The notes under the pieces: generated by a model | Databases searched by the model: none | Told to the model about the DNA's origin: nothing | Seen by the model: only the letters and a program-made list of their open reading frames with translations | From: Elusimicrobiota bacterium | GTDB lineage: Bacteria; CG03; SLGR01 | NCBI GenBank assembly: GCA_003553445.1 | Contig: PWEK01000052.1 | Span: 1-64,000, forward strand | Direction: 5' to 3' | DNA length: 64,000 nt | Program-made: the position numbers and the translations under genes | In this document: positions 25,764 to 35,137 of the stretch, one piece after another | How positions within the stretch are numbered: position 1 is the first letter of the stretch | Layout of the letters: every line of letters starts with the position of its first letter

Positions 25764-27203
25764 TTATGACCTGCTTTTCCACACAGAAAGAAGTCCTTTC
25801 AGGGTTAAATTCTCATCAATAATATACTGCTCAAGATACTCTTTATCTTCCCGGAGATAATTTACCCCACCCCCTGTGATAATTACTCTGAAAAAACTCT
25901 TTTTTTCCGCCCTGATTTTATCTATAATTTTTTCAATCTGGCCTCTTAAAGTATAAAACAACCCTGAATTCAGCGCTGACGCAGTACTCTTTCCGATTAC
26001 ACTCTTCGGATATGAAAACTTTACAGATTTCAGTTTATCTGCCTTTGAAACAAGAGAATCATACATTGCTCCCGCTCCGGGAGCTATAACCCCGCCATCA
26101 AATTCATAATTCTCATTGATAAAATCAAAAGTATTGGCCGTTCCCAAATCAATTACAACGGCACCTGAACCATAGTAATCACAAACCGCTGCAGCATTGC
26201 ATATTCTGTCCCCTCCAACTTCCGCGGCATTTTGTACTTTTAATTTAATATTTCCCCTGTTCTTTCTGTTCACACATACCGTATCATCACAACGCAGCTT
26301 CAACACCTCATAAATGCTTTTCTCAACACTTTCAACGACCGATGATAATGCCGCCCCATCGCATCTTTGACCTATTTTAAAATCGCTTATAGCGCAATCT
26401 ACTCTTTCCCGTAGGCTTTCATGCGGTTTGGTGCTTAAATCACTGACCGTAAATCCCCTTTTTTCAGGGAGAGTGAGACCTACCCTGGTCCTGGAATTTC
26501 CAACATCAACACATATTATACGACTATCCATTTCAGGGACGTTTTTTAAAATTACAACTCTTCCGAAAGAAACTTTTTTTATTTCAGATCCTGTATTAAT
26601 CTCAATCCTGCCTCTTGAATCAATACCCTCTGCATTTCCTTCTACAGAACCCGATCTTATGTTTTTCCCTTTAAGAAAATTTCTTTTGTTTAGTTTTCCC
26701 AAAGGAGAAACTCTTTTGTCGATATAAGCTGATAATTTTTCTAAAAAATCATTAATAAATGTATTCTTGTCAATTTCTACAACCTCAATAATATCTCTCA
26801 AATAATGACTGAAATCAGCTTTGTTTATATTCGCATTTAATCCCACTCCAGCTACAAACCTGTATTCATCAAGAGAGTGTAAAATTATTCCTGCGGCTTT
26901 ATTACCATTTATAATTATATCATTGGGCCATTTATAATCGGCTGTTACTCCCTGTTTTTCCAGGGCTTCAAGCACTGCCGCCGCCGCCATATGAGATGCC
27001 AGCTCTCTTTTTTCTAAAGGACAATTTTTTATTACTGAGATATAAAGCCCCCCGTAAGGGGACTCCCATTTGGAGCACCTGCGCCCTATGCCCCCTGTCT
27101 GGGCCTCGGCAATTATAATCGCCTCCCCGGAAAAACCGCCCTTTGCCAATTCTATTGCCTTTTTCTGAGTAGAATCTATTACTTGATATTTTTTTCTCAG
27201 CAT
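25764..27203 (-). CDS. BirA-CoaX fusion: biotin--protein ligase plus type III pantothenate kinase
   Basis: Bifunctional protein, 479 residues. Residues 1-220 are a biotin protein ligase lacking the DNA-binding HTH: STQKKA, the biotin/ATP loop GGIGRRCSKWESPYGG, YKWPNDIIINGNKAAGI, and a short C-terminal SH3-like domain. From about residue 224 a complete type III pantothenate kinase follows: VDVGNSRTRVG (phosphate loop), GGDRICNAAA, IDLGTANTFD and the GGVIAPGAG segment. It would attach biotin to carboxylase carriers and start CoA synthesis. Similar BirA-CoaX fusions are known in Neisseria. It overlaps nadC by 7 bp and lies in a cofactor-rich run. Confidence 0.92.
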   Translation of the reverse strand: MLRKKYQVIDSTQKKAIELAKGGFSGEAIIIAEAQTGGIGRRCSKWESPYGGLYISVIKNCPLEKRELASHMAAAAVLEALEKQGVTADYKWPNDIIINGNKAAGIILHSLDEYRFVAGVGLNANINKADFSHYLRDIIEVVEIDKNTFINDFLEKLSAYIDKRVSPLGKLNKRNFLKGKNIRSGSVEGNAEGIDSRGRIEINTGSEIKKVSFGRVVILKNVPEMDSRIICVDVGNSRTRVGLTLPEKRGFTVSDLSTKPHESLRERVDCAISDFKIGQRCDGAALSSVVESVEKSIYEVLKLRCDDTVCVNRKNRGNIKLKVQNAAEVGGDRICNAAAVCDYYGSGAVVIDLGTANTFDFINENYEFDGGVIAPGAGAMYDSLVSKADKLKSVKFSYPKSVIGKSTASALNSGLFYTLRGQIEKIIDKIRAEKKSFFRVIITGGGVNYLREDKEYLEQYIIDENLTLKGLLSVWKSRS

Positions 27204-28057
27204 TTTTGAGCTATCATTGAAAAATCCAGCGACGGGGCTGAAGCAGTAATTCTCCCGATAGATATTCTGTTCACACCCGCTGACGCCATAAGAGGGGCTA
27301 TTCTCATATTTATACCTCCCGAAACCTCTATTTCTATTTCAGTTTTAACTCCTCTTATAGCCCGGCAGGCTGATTCAACCCCTTTAACGGAAAAATTATC
27401 CAGCATAATAATATCCACTCCGCTTTCTGCTGCCTTGAGGGCCTGAGATTCTGTTTCAACCTCTATTTCCACTAAAACATCCCGGGCGGTATTTTCCCTT
27501 ACGCTCTTAACAATCTCATCAATTTTTTTTCCTGAAAAAGAAATATGATTTTCCTTTATCAAAACCTGTTCAGAAAGATCCATTCTATGGTTTTTTCCCC
27601 CTCCGGTACATACAGCATATTTCTCAAGCTTCCTTAAACCCGGAAGCGTTTTCCTTGTGTCGTAGACATCGCATTCAGGGTTTTTGTTTTTTACTTTTTC
27701 TACATACTTAGATGTTATAGTGGCAATTCCAGACATATGGGAAATAATATTGAGAGAGGTTCTTTCCGCAGCCAGAATATCATATGGTTTACCGGTAATT
27801 TGAGCCACGGTTTCAGGCGGCTCTACAACATCACCGTCGTTCTTATATTTGTCGAAAATCAACTCCGGTGAAACCTGTCTAAAAACCGCGGCGGCAATAT
27901 CTATTCCGCAGAGGACCCCGCGCTGCCGGGCTTTTATAGAAGCCTTCCCTCTTTTTATTTTAAAATTAAGCGCCCGAGAGGTTATGTCCTTATTGTAAAC
28001 ATCCTCATTTAAAGCTGTTGAGACCACAGTTTCTATTTCATTTTTCTTTAATTTCAT
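27197..28057 (-). CDS. nadC: Nicotinate-nucleotide pyrophosphorylase (carboxylating) NadC
   Basis: Converts quinolinate and PRPP to nicotinate mononucleotide in NAD synthesis, 286 residues, normal length. Motifs include the N-terminal ALNEDVYNKDIT, AERTSLNIISHMSGIAT, the catalytic-pocket DTRKTLPGLRKLEKYA and CTGGGKNHRMDL. The C-terminal ISGGIN-like barrel segment is VSGGINMRIAPLMA, and IEVEVET and DIIMLDN lie between. It overlaps uvrB upstream by 20 bp and the birA-coaX fusion downstream. NadA and NadB are not in the window. Confidence 0.96.
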   Translation of the reverse strand: MKLKKNEIETVVSTALNEDVYNKDITSRALNFKIKRGKASIKARQRGVLCGIDIAAAVFRQVSPELIFDKYKNDGDVVEPPETVAQITGKPYDILAAERTSLNIISHMSGIATITSKYVEKVKNKNPECDVYDTRKTLPGLRKLEKYAVCTGGGKNHRMDLSEQVLIKENHISFSGKKIDEIVKSVRENTARDVLVEIEVETESQALKAAESGVDIIMLDNFSVKGVESACRAIRGVKTEIEIEVSGGINMRIAPLMASAGVNRISIGRITASAPSLDFSMIAQKC

Positions 28058-30014
28058 ATATTTTATCCCTTATTGCAGCTGCCAATTCAAAATCAAGCAT
28101 CTCTGCCGCCTCTTTCATGTCTTTTTCCATTATCTTAATGATTTTTTCCCGGGGAAGTTCATCTTCCTTTTCCCAACCTGCTTGCACAACATATTCAACA
28201 GCCTCTTTCTTTACAGCCTGCTCGAATTCTTTCTCTTCACGTATAGCCTTTACAATACTTTTTGGGGTCACTCCATGCTTTGCATTAAAATCCAGCTGCT
28301 TTTTACGCCGGCGACTCATTTCGTTAATCGCCCTTTTCATTGAACCGGTGTAATTATCTGCGTACATTATAACTTTTCCATCAATATTTCTGGCCGCCCT
28401 CCCGCAAACCTGAATAAGAGAAGTCTCGCTTCTTAAAAAGCCCTCCTTGTCTGCATCAAGTATAGCGACAAGGGAAACTTCCGGAAGATCAAGTCCCTCT
28501 CTGAGCAAATTAACCCCCACCAGAGAGTCATAAGAACCTTTTCTTAACTCTTTAAGTATTTCTATTCGTTCCAGCGTATCCACATCTGAATGCAAATATC
28601 TTACCCTTATGCCCTGATTTTCAAGATACTCAGTTAAATCTTCCGCCATTTTTTTCGTAAGCGTTGTAACCAGCGCCCTCTGACCTCTTTCCGCAGTAAC
28701 CCTTATTTCCTTTTCCAGATCCTCTACCTGACAGCCAGCAGAACGAATATCCACAATTGGATCAACAAGATAAGTGGGACGTATTACCTGTTCAACAACG
28801 CAACCCGAGGCTTTTTTGGTTTCATAAGGCCCGGGAGTTGCTGATACATATACGTTTTTGTCCAGAAGTTTCTCAAATTCCCTGAACTTTAAGGGCCTAT
28901 TATCAAGAGCGGACGGAAGACGGAATCCATAATCAACCAGATTTTGCTTTCGCGAACGATCCCCTGCATACATAGCCTTTATCTGAGGAATGGTTACATG
29001 AGATTCATCAATTATGGTCAAAAACTCTTTCGGAAAATAATTAATCAGGCAATGAGGAGCCGAACCGGGATCCCTGCCTGATATATGGCGAGAGTAGTTT
29101 TCAATTCCGTGAGTATATCCTGTTTCTTCAAGCATCTCCATATCGTATTCTGTTCTCATTTCCAACCTCTGAGCTTCAAGGTGCTTATTCTGCTTTCTTA
29201 ATTCTTCAAGTCTATCATCAAGCTCAGTTTTTATAGAATTTATTGCCCTTTCCAGTTTTGAACGCCTCGTAACAAAATGAGTGGCCGGATATATAACATA
29301 CTTTTCGTATTCGTGAATTTTCATGCCCTTTAAAGGGTCGATGGTATAAATTGAACTAATCTTATCTCCGTCCAGCCGAACCCTTACCGCTTCGTTTTCC
29401 ATATAAGCGGGAAAAATATCCACCACCCCTCCCCTTACACGAAAGGAACCGCTGTCAAAATCAACATTATTTCTCTCATACTGAATATTCGCAAGGTTTT
29501 CAGTTAAGGTTTTGCGGGGATATTTCTTTCCTTTTTCCAGTATAACCAGCGTTTCTTCCCACTCCCTGGGATCGCCAATGCCGTAAATGCATGATACAGA
29601 TGCGACAATAATTACGTCTTTTCTAGATAATAGTGAAGAAGCCGCTTTCAAACGAAGCCGCTCAATTCTTTCGTTTATGGAAGAATCTTTTTCTATATAG
29701 GTATCCGAATGCGCCACATATGCTTCGGGCTGATAGTAATCATAGTAAGATACAAAATATTCAACCGCGTTATCAGGAAAGAATGATTTGAATTCACTAT
29801 AAAGCTGAGCCGTTAAGGTTTTATTATGCGATATTATCAGTGTGGGTAACTGCAGGTTTTCTATAACCCTGGCAGCAGTATAGGTCTTACCGGACCCAGT
29901 AACTCCCAGCAGAACCTGATCCTTTTTCGCTCTTTTTATATTCTCAGTGAGTTTCCTGATAGCCTGAGGCTGGTCCCCCTTGTCAGAAAATCCGGTTTTC
30001 AGTTCAAATCCCAT
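28038..30014 (-). CDS. uvrB: Excinuclease ABC subunit B
   Basis: Damage-verifying helicase-like subunit of nucleotide excision repair, 658 residues, normal length. It carries Walker A GVTGSGKTYTAA (near residue 38) and the beta-hairpin region YYDYYQPEAYV that inserts at lesions. TIDESHVTIPQ is the DESH box, GREGLDLPEVSLV-like LLREGLDLPEVSL is motif V, and QVCGRAARN is motif VI. The C-terminal UVR domain (AAEMLDFELAAAIRD) binds UvrC. It overlaps surE by 16 bp and nadC by 20 bp. Confidence 0.98.
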   Translation of the reverse strand: MGFELKTGFSDKGDQPQAIRKLTENIKRAKKDQVLLGVTGSGKTYTAARVIENLQLPTLIISHNKTLTAQLYSEFKSFFPDNAVEYFVSYYDYYQPEAYVAHSDTYIEKDSSINERIERLRLKAASSLLSRKDVIIVASVSCIYGIGDPREWEETLVILEKGKKYPRKTLTENLANIQYERNNVDFDSGSFRVRGGVVDIFPAYMENEAVRVRLDGDKISSIYTIDPLKGMKIHEYEKYVIYPATHFVTRRSKLERAINSIKTELDDRLEELRKQNKHLEAQRLEMRTEYDMEMLEETGYTHGIENYSRHISGRDPGSAPHCLINYFPKEFLTIIDESHVTIPQIKAMYAGDRSRKQNLVDYGFRLPSALDNRPLKFREFEKLLDKNVYVSATPGPYETKKASGCVVEQVIRPTYLVDPIVDIRSAGCQVEDLEKEIRVTAERGQRALVTTLTKKMAEDLTEYLENQGIRVRYLHSDVDTLERIEILKELRKGSYDSLVGVNLLREGLDLPEVSLVAILDADKEGFLRSETSLIQVCGRAARNIDGKVIMYADNYTGSMKRAINEMSRRRKKQLDFNAKHGVTPKSIVKAIREEKEFEQAVKKEAVEYVVQAGWEKEDELPREKIIKIMEKDMKEAAEMLDFELAAAIRDKIYEIKEK

Positions 30015-30778
30015 TTCTCAATATATTTTTTCATCTCAGAATCCGTGTAATCAAGTTTTAAGGGAGTCAATGAAGCATAGTCGCGGGCTATTGCCTCAAA
30101 ATCAGTTCCCTGTTCTTTAACCCCGTCTATCCTGCTTCCGACAATCCAGTAATACTTTCTTCCCGCCGGATCTACTCTTTCACGCACTTTGCGGTCGTAA
30201 ACCCTTCTGCCCAGCCTGCATGCCTTTATTCCTTTTACCTCTCCATCGGGTAAATCAGGTATATTTAGATTAAGTATTTTTCTTTCGGCCATCTTTTCTT
30301 TAACCATAAGTTTTGCAACTTTAAGGGTAATTTCCGCAGCCTGACTGTAATTAACCCCTACACATCCATTCTCTATAACAAGAGAAGAAGCAATTGCGGG
30401 TACCCCCAGCAGAGAAGCCTCCCTTGCAGCAGCGACCGTTCCCGAGTATCCGACATCATCCCCTAAATTTGCTCCGGAATTTATACCGGATATAACAAGA
30501 TCAACTTCTTCTTCCAGTACTTTCAAAATACCCACCCTGACACAGTCTGCGGGCGTTCCGCTCACAGAGAATTTGCCGCTGCTGACCCTACTTAACCTCA
30601 CGGGCTTATGAAGAGTAAGTGAACTACCTGTAGCGCTTTGAGGAGATGAGGGGGCTACAATAGTAATATTTCCCAGCTCAGAAATGCTTTCCTTCAAGAT
30701 GTCTAACGCAGGCGCGTTTATGCCGTCATCATTTGTAATCAGTATTTTTTTCTGCGGCATTAGTTTATTCTTACCCAT
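29999..30778 (-). CDS. surE: 5'/3'-nucleotidase SurE
   Basis: Metal-dependent survival-protein phosphatase acting on nucleoside monophosphates, 259 residues. The metal site ITNDDGINAPAL (Asp-Asp) is at the start, with SGTPADCVRVG, the VISGINSGANLGDDVGYSGTV segment in two parts, and AREASLLGVPAIA. The sequence reads MGKNKLMPQKKILITNDDG; the second Met (residue 7, MPQKK) would match the family N-terminus better, and the longer start overlaps yjbQ by 19 bp. A GGAGGAG-like stretch inside the yjbQ end supports initiation in this area but does not settle which Met. Confidence 0.95.
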   Translation of the reverse strand: MGKNKLMPQKKILITNDDGINAPALDILKESISELGNITIVAPSSPQSATGSSLTLHKPVRLSRVSSGKFSVSGTPADCVRVGILKVLEEEVDLVISGINSGANLGDDVGYSGTVAAAREASLLGVPAIASSLVIENGCVGVNYSQAAEITLKVAKLMVKEKMAERKILNLNIPDLPDGEVKGIKACRLGRRVYDRKVRERVDPAGRKYYWIVGSRIDGVKEQGTDFEAIARDYASLTPLKLDYTDSEMKKYIEKWDLN

Positions 30779-31158
30779 ACTTTTCTCCTCCTGGGTCCAT
30801 CAAATTCACAAAAAAAGACCGACTGCCATGTTCCCAGTTTTAACCTCCCCCCCTCAATTATCAGGGTTTGGGAGCAGCCTATAAGGGATGACTTCACATG
30901 TGCGGCCGAGTTGCCCTCAGCGTGAGAATATGAAGAATGGCTCCATGGTATTTTGATATCAAGCATTCTGTTTATGTCCTTTTCCACAGAAGGGTCAGCG
31001 TTTTCGTTAATCGTTACCCCTGCTGTTGTGTGAGGAATAAAAACCGTGCATATTCCCTCTTTTACCCCCGTTCCGCTTAATATTTTCTGTATCTTATCAC
31101 TTATATCAATCATCTGACTTCTGTTTGAAGTAGAAACATTAAAATTCTCTTTAATCAT
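30760..31158 (-). CDS. YjbQ/UPF0047 family protein
   Basis: Small beta-fold protein of the YjbQ (UPF0047) family, 132 residues, normal length. The conserved IPHTTAGVTINENADPSV segment, HSSYSHAEGNSAAHVK and LGTWQSVFFCEFDGPRRR carry the His and acidic residues thought to bind a metal. Some members show weak thiamin-phosphate synthase activity, but the physiological role is unclear. It lies between murI and surE with a 19-bp overlap into surE, likely in one transcript from the TPR-protein gene at 34264 through nadC. Confidence 0.92.
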   Translation of the reverse strand: MIKENFNVSTSNRSQMIDISDKIQKILSGTGVKEGICTVFIPHTTAGVTINENADPSVEKDINRMLDIKIPWSHSSYSHAEGNSAAHVKSSLIGCSQTLIIEGGRLKLGTWQSVFFCEFDGPRRRKVWVRIN

Positions 31159-31180
31159 TTTTTCCTCCCATAATATTCTT

Positions 31181-31972
31181 TTAATCTATACGAACGTAAG
31201 AGACTTTTTTCACTTTTTTCTCTAAAAAAAGACTGCTTCTTTCTTTGAAAAGTTCGGGGGCATCGCTTACGCAGAATCTGCTTTCACCCATCTTTTTTTG
31301 CGATAAACCTTCAGTCCTTATTTTGTTTTTTACGCTTTTTGCAACTTCTACGGCAGAATCTATAACCCTGATTTCATCTCCCAATGTTGAAGAAATAACT
31401 TTCTTGAGAAGCGGGTAATGTGTGCAGGCAAGAATAATCGAATCTATTCTGCCCTTCAAATCCGAAAGGTATATATCCGAAACCATATATGTCACCGGAT
31501 GCTCTACCCATCCCTCCTCAACCAGCGGAACAAACAAAGGACAGGCACTCGAATATATTTTTACTTCTTTTTTCATAAGCCGCAATTTTTCTTCATAAAG
31601 CCCGCTTTGTATTGTGCCGTAGGTACCTATAACCCCTACTGCCTCGCTCACTTTCCTCATTGCCGCTTTAACAGCCGGTTCTATAACACCCAGCACCGGA
31701 AAATTCATTTTATTTTGAAGATGCTCAAGAGCAAAAACTGAGGCGGTATTGCAGGCAACTATCATAAGCTTAACATTCTCCGAACTGAAATAATCTCCTA
31801 TTGCTGCTGAATATTTTTTTACCGCTTCCGGCGACTTCGTTCCATAAGGCAAGTGCGCAGTATCACCAAAATATATAATATCTTCGCGGGGTAGAAGATC
31901 TGTTAGGGCATTGTAAACAGTAAGACCTCCCATTCCGGAATCAAGAATTCCTATTGGAGCAGAATTCATCAA
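31181..31972 (-). CDS. murI: Glutamate racemase
   Basis: Makes D-glutamate for peptidoglycan, 263 residues. Both catalytic cysteines are present, in VACNTAS and LACTHYPLL. The N-terminal GILDSGMGGLTV and the YFGDTAHLPYGTKS segment are typical. Its start overlaps the end of the amidase gene by 4 bp (ATGA), so two wall enzymes are translationally coupled. The overall length is normal. Confidence 0.97.
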   Translation of the reverse strand: MMNSAPIGILDSGMGGLTVYNALTDLLPREDIIYFGDTAHLPYGTKSPEAVKKYSAAIGDYFSSENVKLMIVACNTASVFALEHLQNKMNFPVLGVIEPAVKAAMRKVSEAVGVIGTYGTIQSGLYEEKLRLMKKEVKIYSSACPLFVPLVEEGWVEHPVTYMVSDIYLSDLKGRIDSIILACTHYPLLKKVISSTLGDEIRVIDSAVEVAKSVKNKIRTEGLSQKKMGESRFCVSDAPELFKERSSLFLEKKVKKVSYVRID

Positions 31973-33474
31973 CGCTTTTTTATCCAGTCTCTGTACTGCT
32001 CAACCGCATCGCATATTGAAGAAGCCAGCTTTTTTTGAAAGTCTTCATCATTAAGTTTTTTCTCTTCCTCTCTGTTAGATATAAAACCTGCTTCTACAAG
32101 AATAGCCGGCATCCTGGCCCCTCGCATAACATGAAAAGCCGCCTGCCTTACACCTCTGTCAACCATACCTGTCCTGTCAATAACAGCAGAATTCACAAAA
32201 GAACACAACTCGCTTGACTCGTTCATAAACTGATTCATGGTAAGAGACCACAATATGGTGGATACCCTGTCCATATTTTTAGTTCTTTCCTCCATCGCCA
32301 TTACAGAATTTTCCCTTCTTGCCACGGCTTCAGCTTCCTTGTCTGAAGCATCCTCTGAGAGAAAGAAAACCTCAAACCCCCTCGCGTCAGGATTAAGTGA
32401 AGCATTTGTGTGTATTGAAATAAAAATATCCGCTTCTTTTGAATTGGCAATTCTTGTTCTATCCGCAAGGGGGACAAAATAATCATGGGTTCTCGTAAGA
32501 ACAGCCCTTACATTTAATCTTTCCCTGATTTTCCCTGCCAATTTTTTTGATATCTCCAAAGCAATATCTTTTTCCCTTGTACCCATGGGGCCTATGGCTC
32601 CCGGGTCTCTGCCCCCGTGCCCCGGGTCAATAACAACAAGATTAATATCCTCAATCTGAGTAGCATTTCTCAAATCCTCCTGTACGGTATGGGTGGAGAC
32701 GCTTTTTTCCCTCCGGCTTTTTTCATCCGTATTCTGGACATCCAAAACAACCCTTGTCGGGCCGGGCATTTTCATTGTCTCATGTTTGCCGGCATTTTTT
32801 CCCAGCTTCACTTTAAACACTGTACCGGCCTCTTTTTCCGCAATACCAACATAATCTATAACATCGTCATTTATTATCAACTCTTCGTCGGGAAAGGCAA
32901 GACTGCCATTATCTATTTTAAGATAAACAATTCCATTTTCCTCATCACTTCTGTACTCCAGCGGCTTTGTGGTCTCTATTACAAGCCTCGTATAACCATC
33001 ATATGTATAATTTCTTATATCCGAAATATTTCCTTCATAAGAAACCCGTAGCTTTCTTTCCGAAAAATCCCATCTGATTTTAGCTCCGCTTGCGCTCTGA
33101 AAGGCGCGGGTTATAACCGCCTCAAGAGGAACATAGTACTGATTTTCTATCTCAAGAGGGGTTTTCATCATTTTTCTCTCAATCCCCTCAATCTCAACAT
33201 ATTTGCTGCCGACAGTAAAATCCACAAGAACATCGTCCCAGGAAAAACTCACTTTTTCTTCTTCAAGGCATTTTTCCAGCCCGCAGGAAAAAACATCTGC
33301 AATAACCGAAGGCTTTAAATAGCCCATCTTTTCTACAAGTATCAATTCAATATCAGCATAATGCTCTCCATCTTTTATAACATCCACATCCAGTTTTTGA
33401 ATCGCATGTATTCTGCCGTGGAGCGCAATCATAACCGATATTATCAAAACTACTTTCTTAATTTTCAACTTCAT
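31969..33474 (-). CDS. Periplasmic N-acetylmuramoyl-L-alanine amidase (AMIN + Amidase_3)
   Basis: Zinc amidase cutting the bond between MurNAc and the stem peptide. I choose the ATG at 33474, with AGGAA six bases upstream, because it gives a proper signal peptide (MKLKIKKVVLIISVMIALHG); an ATG at 33576 is open but would mask it. The N-terminal half is beta-rich with an AMIN-like region around IRNYTYDGYTRLVIET. The catalytic domain shows VVIDPGHGGRDPGA, GTREKDIALEI, ISIHTNAS and ILVEAGFISN, giving the zinc His/Glu and catalytic Glu. It overlaps the upstream TPR gene by 17 bp and murI by 4 bp. Confidence 0.93.
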   Translation of the reverse strand: MKLKIKKVVLIISVMIALHGRIHAIQKLDVDVIKDGEHYADIELILVEKMGYLKPSVIADVFSCGLEKCLEEEKVSFSWDDVLVDFTVGSKYVEIEGIERKMMKTPLEIENQYYVPLEAVITRAFQSASGAKIRWDFSERKLRVSYEGNISDIRNYTYDGYTRLVIETTKPLEYRSDEENGIVYLKIDNGSLAFPDEELIINDDVIDYVGIAEKEAGTVFKVKLGKNAGKHETMKMPGPTRVVLDVQNTDEKSRREKSVSTHTVQEDLRNATQIEDINLVVIDPGHGGRDPGAIGPMGTREKDIALEISKKLAGKIRERLNVRAVLTRTHDYFVPLADRTRIANSKEADIFISIHTNASLNPDARGFEVFFLSEDASDKEAEAVARRENSVMAMEERTKNMDRVSTILWSLTMNQFMNESSELCSFVNSAVIDRTGMVDRGVRQAAFHVMRGARMPAILVEAGFISNREEEKKLNDEDFQKKLASSICDAVEQYRDWIKKR

Positions 33475-34264
33475 CCGCTTTCCTGAATTCTTCTTGCGCC
33501 CTGTTAAAAAAACCATACTTCTGATAAGTTTTTCCCAGCATCCTGTGATTATCAGCAGAAGGATCTTCCCAAACAAGTATTTTTCGGTAATAAAGACTTT
33601 CTTTTATAAAATCCTTTACAGGCCGGGATATCTTATCGATTTTTCTGCCTGCATCATTCATACGACCCCTCATATAATATTTTTTCGCATTCATAAGCAT
33701 CCTATAATCCTTTTCCTCATCACATGAAAGGTCCTGTATGTCTCTATACGGTTTTTTAACATAAACCCCTTTAATCCTGTCCAGTCTCCTTCTTTTCGCG
33801 CTTTCGGCAAAGCTTGTGTTAGGAAAGTCCTCAATTATCAGTTCATAAAACTCTTCTGCTCCGGACTCATTTCTAAAATATACCATTTCCATATCAGCAA
33901 CCCTCAGTAAATACTCAGGCGTTTTCTCATGATCCGGAAAATATTCGTAGAATTTTTTCATGTATTCTTTTTTTTCTTCACGCCTGCCCATTACTCTCAA
34001 TACCTTAACCGATTCCTGCAGTGAATCAAAAAGATAGTCGCTTTTTCTGTAATTTTCAATTATTTCCGAATAATTTTCAAGGGCTTCCTGATATCTTCCC
34101 GACTGATACAGCTTATGCCCCTCCATATACAAAGGTTTTGATAATTTATTATGCTCTTGAATCTTATATATTCTCGACTGGTTGTAGAATGTAAAGACCA
34201 AAGCAGATATCGCAGCTGCCGTTAAAATTACATAAAAGAAAATGTTTTTGAGTTTATATTTCAT
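33458..34264 (-). CDS. Membrane-anchored TPR protein (BamD/YfgM-like)
   Basis: Function unknown. The 268-residue protein has one N-terminal membrane anchor (about residues 7-27, IFFYVILTAAAISALVF) and then helical repeats resembling TPRs: LYQSGRYQEALENYSEII, ADMEMVYFRNESGAEEFYELII and a C-terminal unit ending MLGKTYQKYGFFNRAQEEFRKA. It faces the periplasm and may be a scaffold for the downstream amidase, whose start codon lies inside this gene. No Shine-Dalgarno is visible; a good promoter lies 24 bp upstream. Confidence 0.72.
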   Translation of the reverse strand: MKYKLKNIFFYVILTAAAISALVFTFYNQSRIYKIQEHNKLSKPLYMEGHKLYQSGRYQEALENYSEIIENYRKSDYLFDSLQESVKVLRVMGRREEKKEYMKKFYEYFPDHEKTPEYLLRVADMEMVYFRNESGAEEFYELIIEDFPNTSFAESAKRRRLDRIKGVYVKKPYRDIQDLSCDEEKDYRMLMNAKKYYMRGRMNDAGRKIDKISRPVKDFIKESLYYRKILVWEDPSADNHRMLGKTYQKYGFFNRAQEEFRKADEVEN

Positions 34265-34287
34265 TATGGCTTATATATATTTAACTA

Positions 34288-34316
34288 ATTATAATTGTGA
34301 AGATAACAAAACACAA
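34288..34316 (-). promoter_or_regulatory. Promoter for the TPR-amidase-murI run
   Basis: Minus strand: -35 TTGTGT (34311-34316), 17-base spacer, -10 TATAAT (34288-34293), about 23 bases before the start codon. Confidence 0.55.
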
Positions 34317-34336
34317 GCTAATTTGCTGTGTTTAAA

Positions 34337-35104
34337 TCATATTCTGTGGAGTTCTAACAAAAATTGAGAAAAATTTACATAAATAACAGCCGCAGCTGCC
34401 AGATAGGGGCCGAACGGGATATACTGAAACTTATCCATTCTGCCTGCTATTTTCATAAAAAGCCCAGCCAGGCTTCCAAGTATGCTGGCGATAAAGAGCG
34501 TCCAAAAAATACCCCACATACCCGTAAATGCCCCTATCCCCATCATCAGCTTTAAATCCCCCAGCCCCATTGATTCCCTTCCAAAGGCTTTATTTCCCAA
34601 CGCGCGAATTATAAATATAACTAATCCTGCGACAACCATTGATAAAAAGGAATAAAACACACCGCCCGAAAAAAACCGGTTAAAAGGGGAAAAAACCACG
34701 CCCAGAATCATTAACGGATACGAAAGCTCAGGCGCTATAATCTGATGATCTATATCAATCCCGGAAATTATCACCAGAAAAACACCGAATACGGTAAAAA
34801 TCAACGAAGTGTAAATATGGTCAAATCTCAAAAACCAGGATGCGGTTATTACCGCCGTTATAAATTCCACAAGAGGGTACCTTATATTTATTTTTGCGCC
34901 GCATTCTCTGCATTTGCCTTTCAACAGAATATAGCTTAATAACGGAATATTAAGATACCACGGTATTTTTTTTCTGCACAAAGGACAAAAAGACCCGGGG
35001 TTTATTATGGACATATTTTCCGGAATTCTCACAATGCATACATTGGCAAAACTTCCAAAAATCAAACCAAACAAAAAAGCCGCAAAAACAATAAAACAGT
35101 TCAT
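34337..35104 (-). CDS. Prepilin peptidase / N-methyltransferase (GspO/PilD, A24)
   Basis: Inner-membrane aspartic protease that cleaves and methylates type IV pilin-like proteins, 255 residues, about seven to eight helices. The cytosolic zinc-type loop has the CPLC...CREC cysteine pairs (FCPLCRKKIPW, GKCRECGAKI). The protease Asp residues are in SGIDIDHQIIAPELS and LGDLKLMMGIGA. Its target is presumably the pilin at 36084-36536. The RAYT element sits directly upstream, and its left repeat ends 5 bp before this start codon. No Shine-Dalgarno is visible. Confidence 0.95.
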   Translation of the reverse strand: MNCFIVFAAFLFGLIFGSFANVCIVRIPENMSIINPGSFCPLCRKKIPWYLNIPLLSYILLKGKCRECGAKINIRYPLVEFITAVITASWFLRFDHIYTSLIFTVFGVFLVIISGIDIDHQIIAPELSYPLMILGVVFSPFNRFFSGGVFYSFLSMVVAGLVIFIIRALGNKAFGRESMGLGDLKLMMGIGAFTGMWGIFWTLFIASILGSLAGLFMKIAGRMDKFQYIPFGPYLAAAAVIYVNFSQFLLELHRI

Positions 35105-35109
35105 AATTA

Positions 35110-35137
35110 AAGCCGGACTTATACTTTATGACTTATT
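35110..35137 (+). repeat. Left inverted repeat of the RAYT-like element
   Basis: 28 bp (AAGCCGGACTTATACTTTAT then GACTTATT), identical in reverse complement to 35987-36014. It overlaps the last codons and stop of the transposase-like gene and lies 5 bp from the prepilin peptidase start. The complementary strand reads as three near-identical heptamers ATAAGTC-ATAAAGT-ATAAGTC followed by CGGCTT. Confidence 0.92.
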
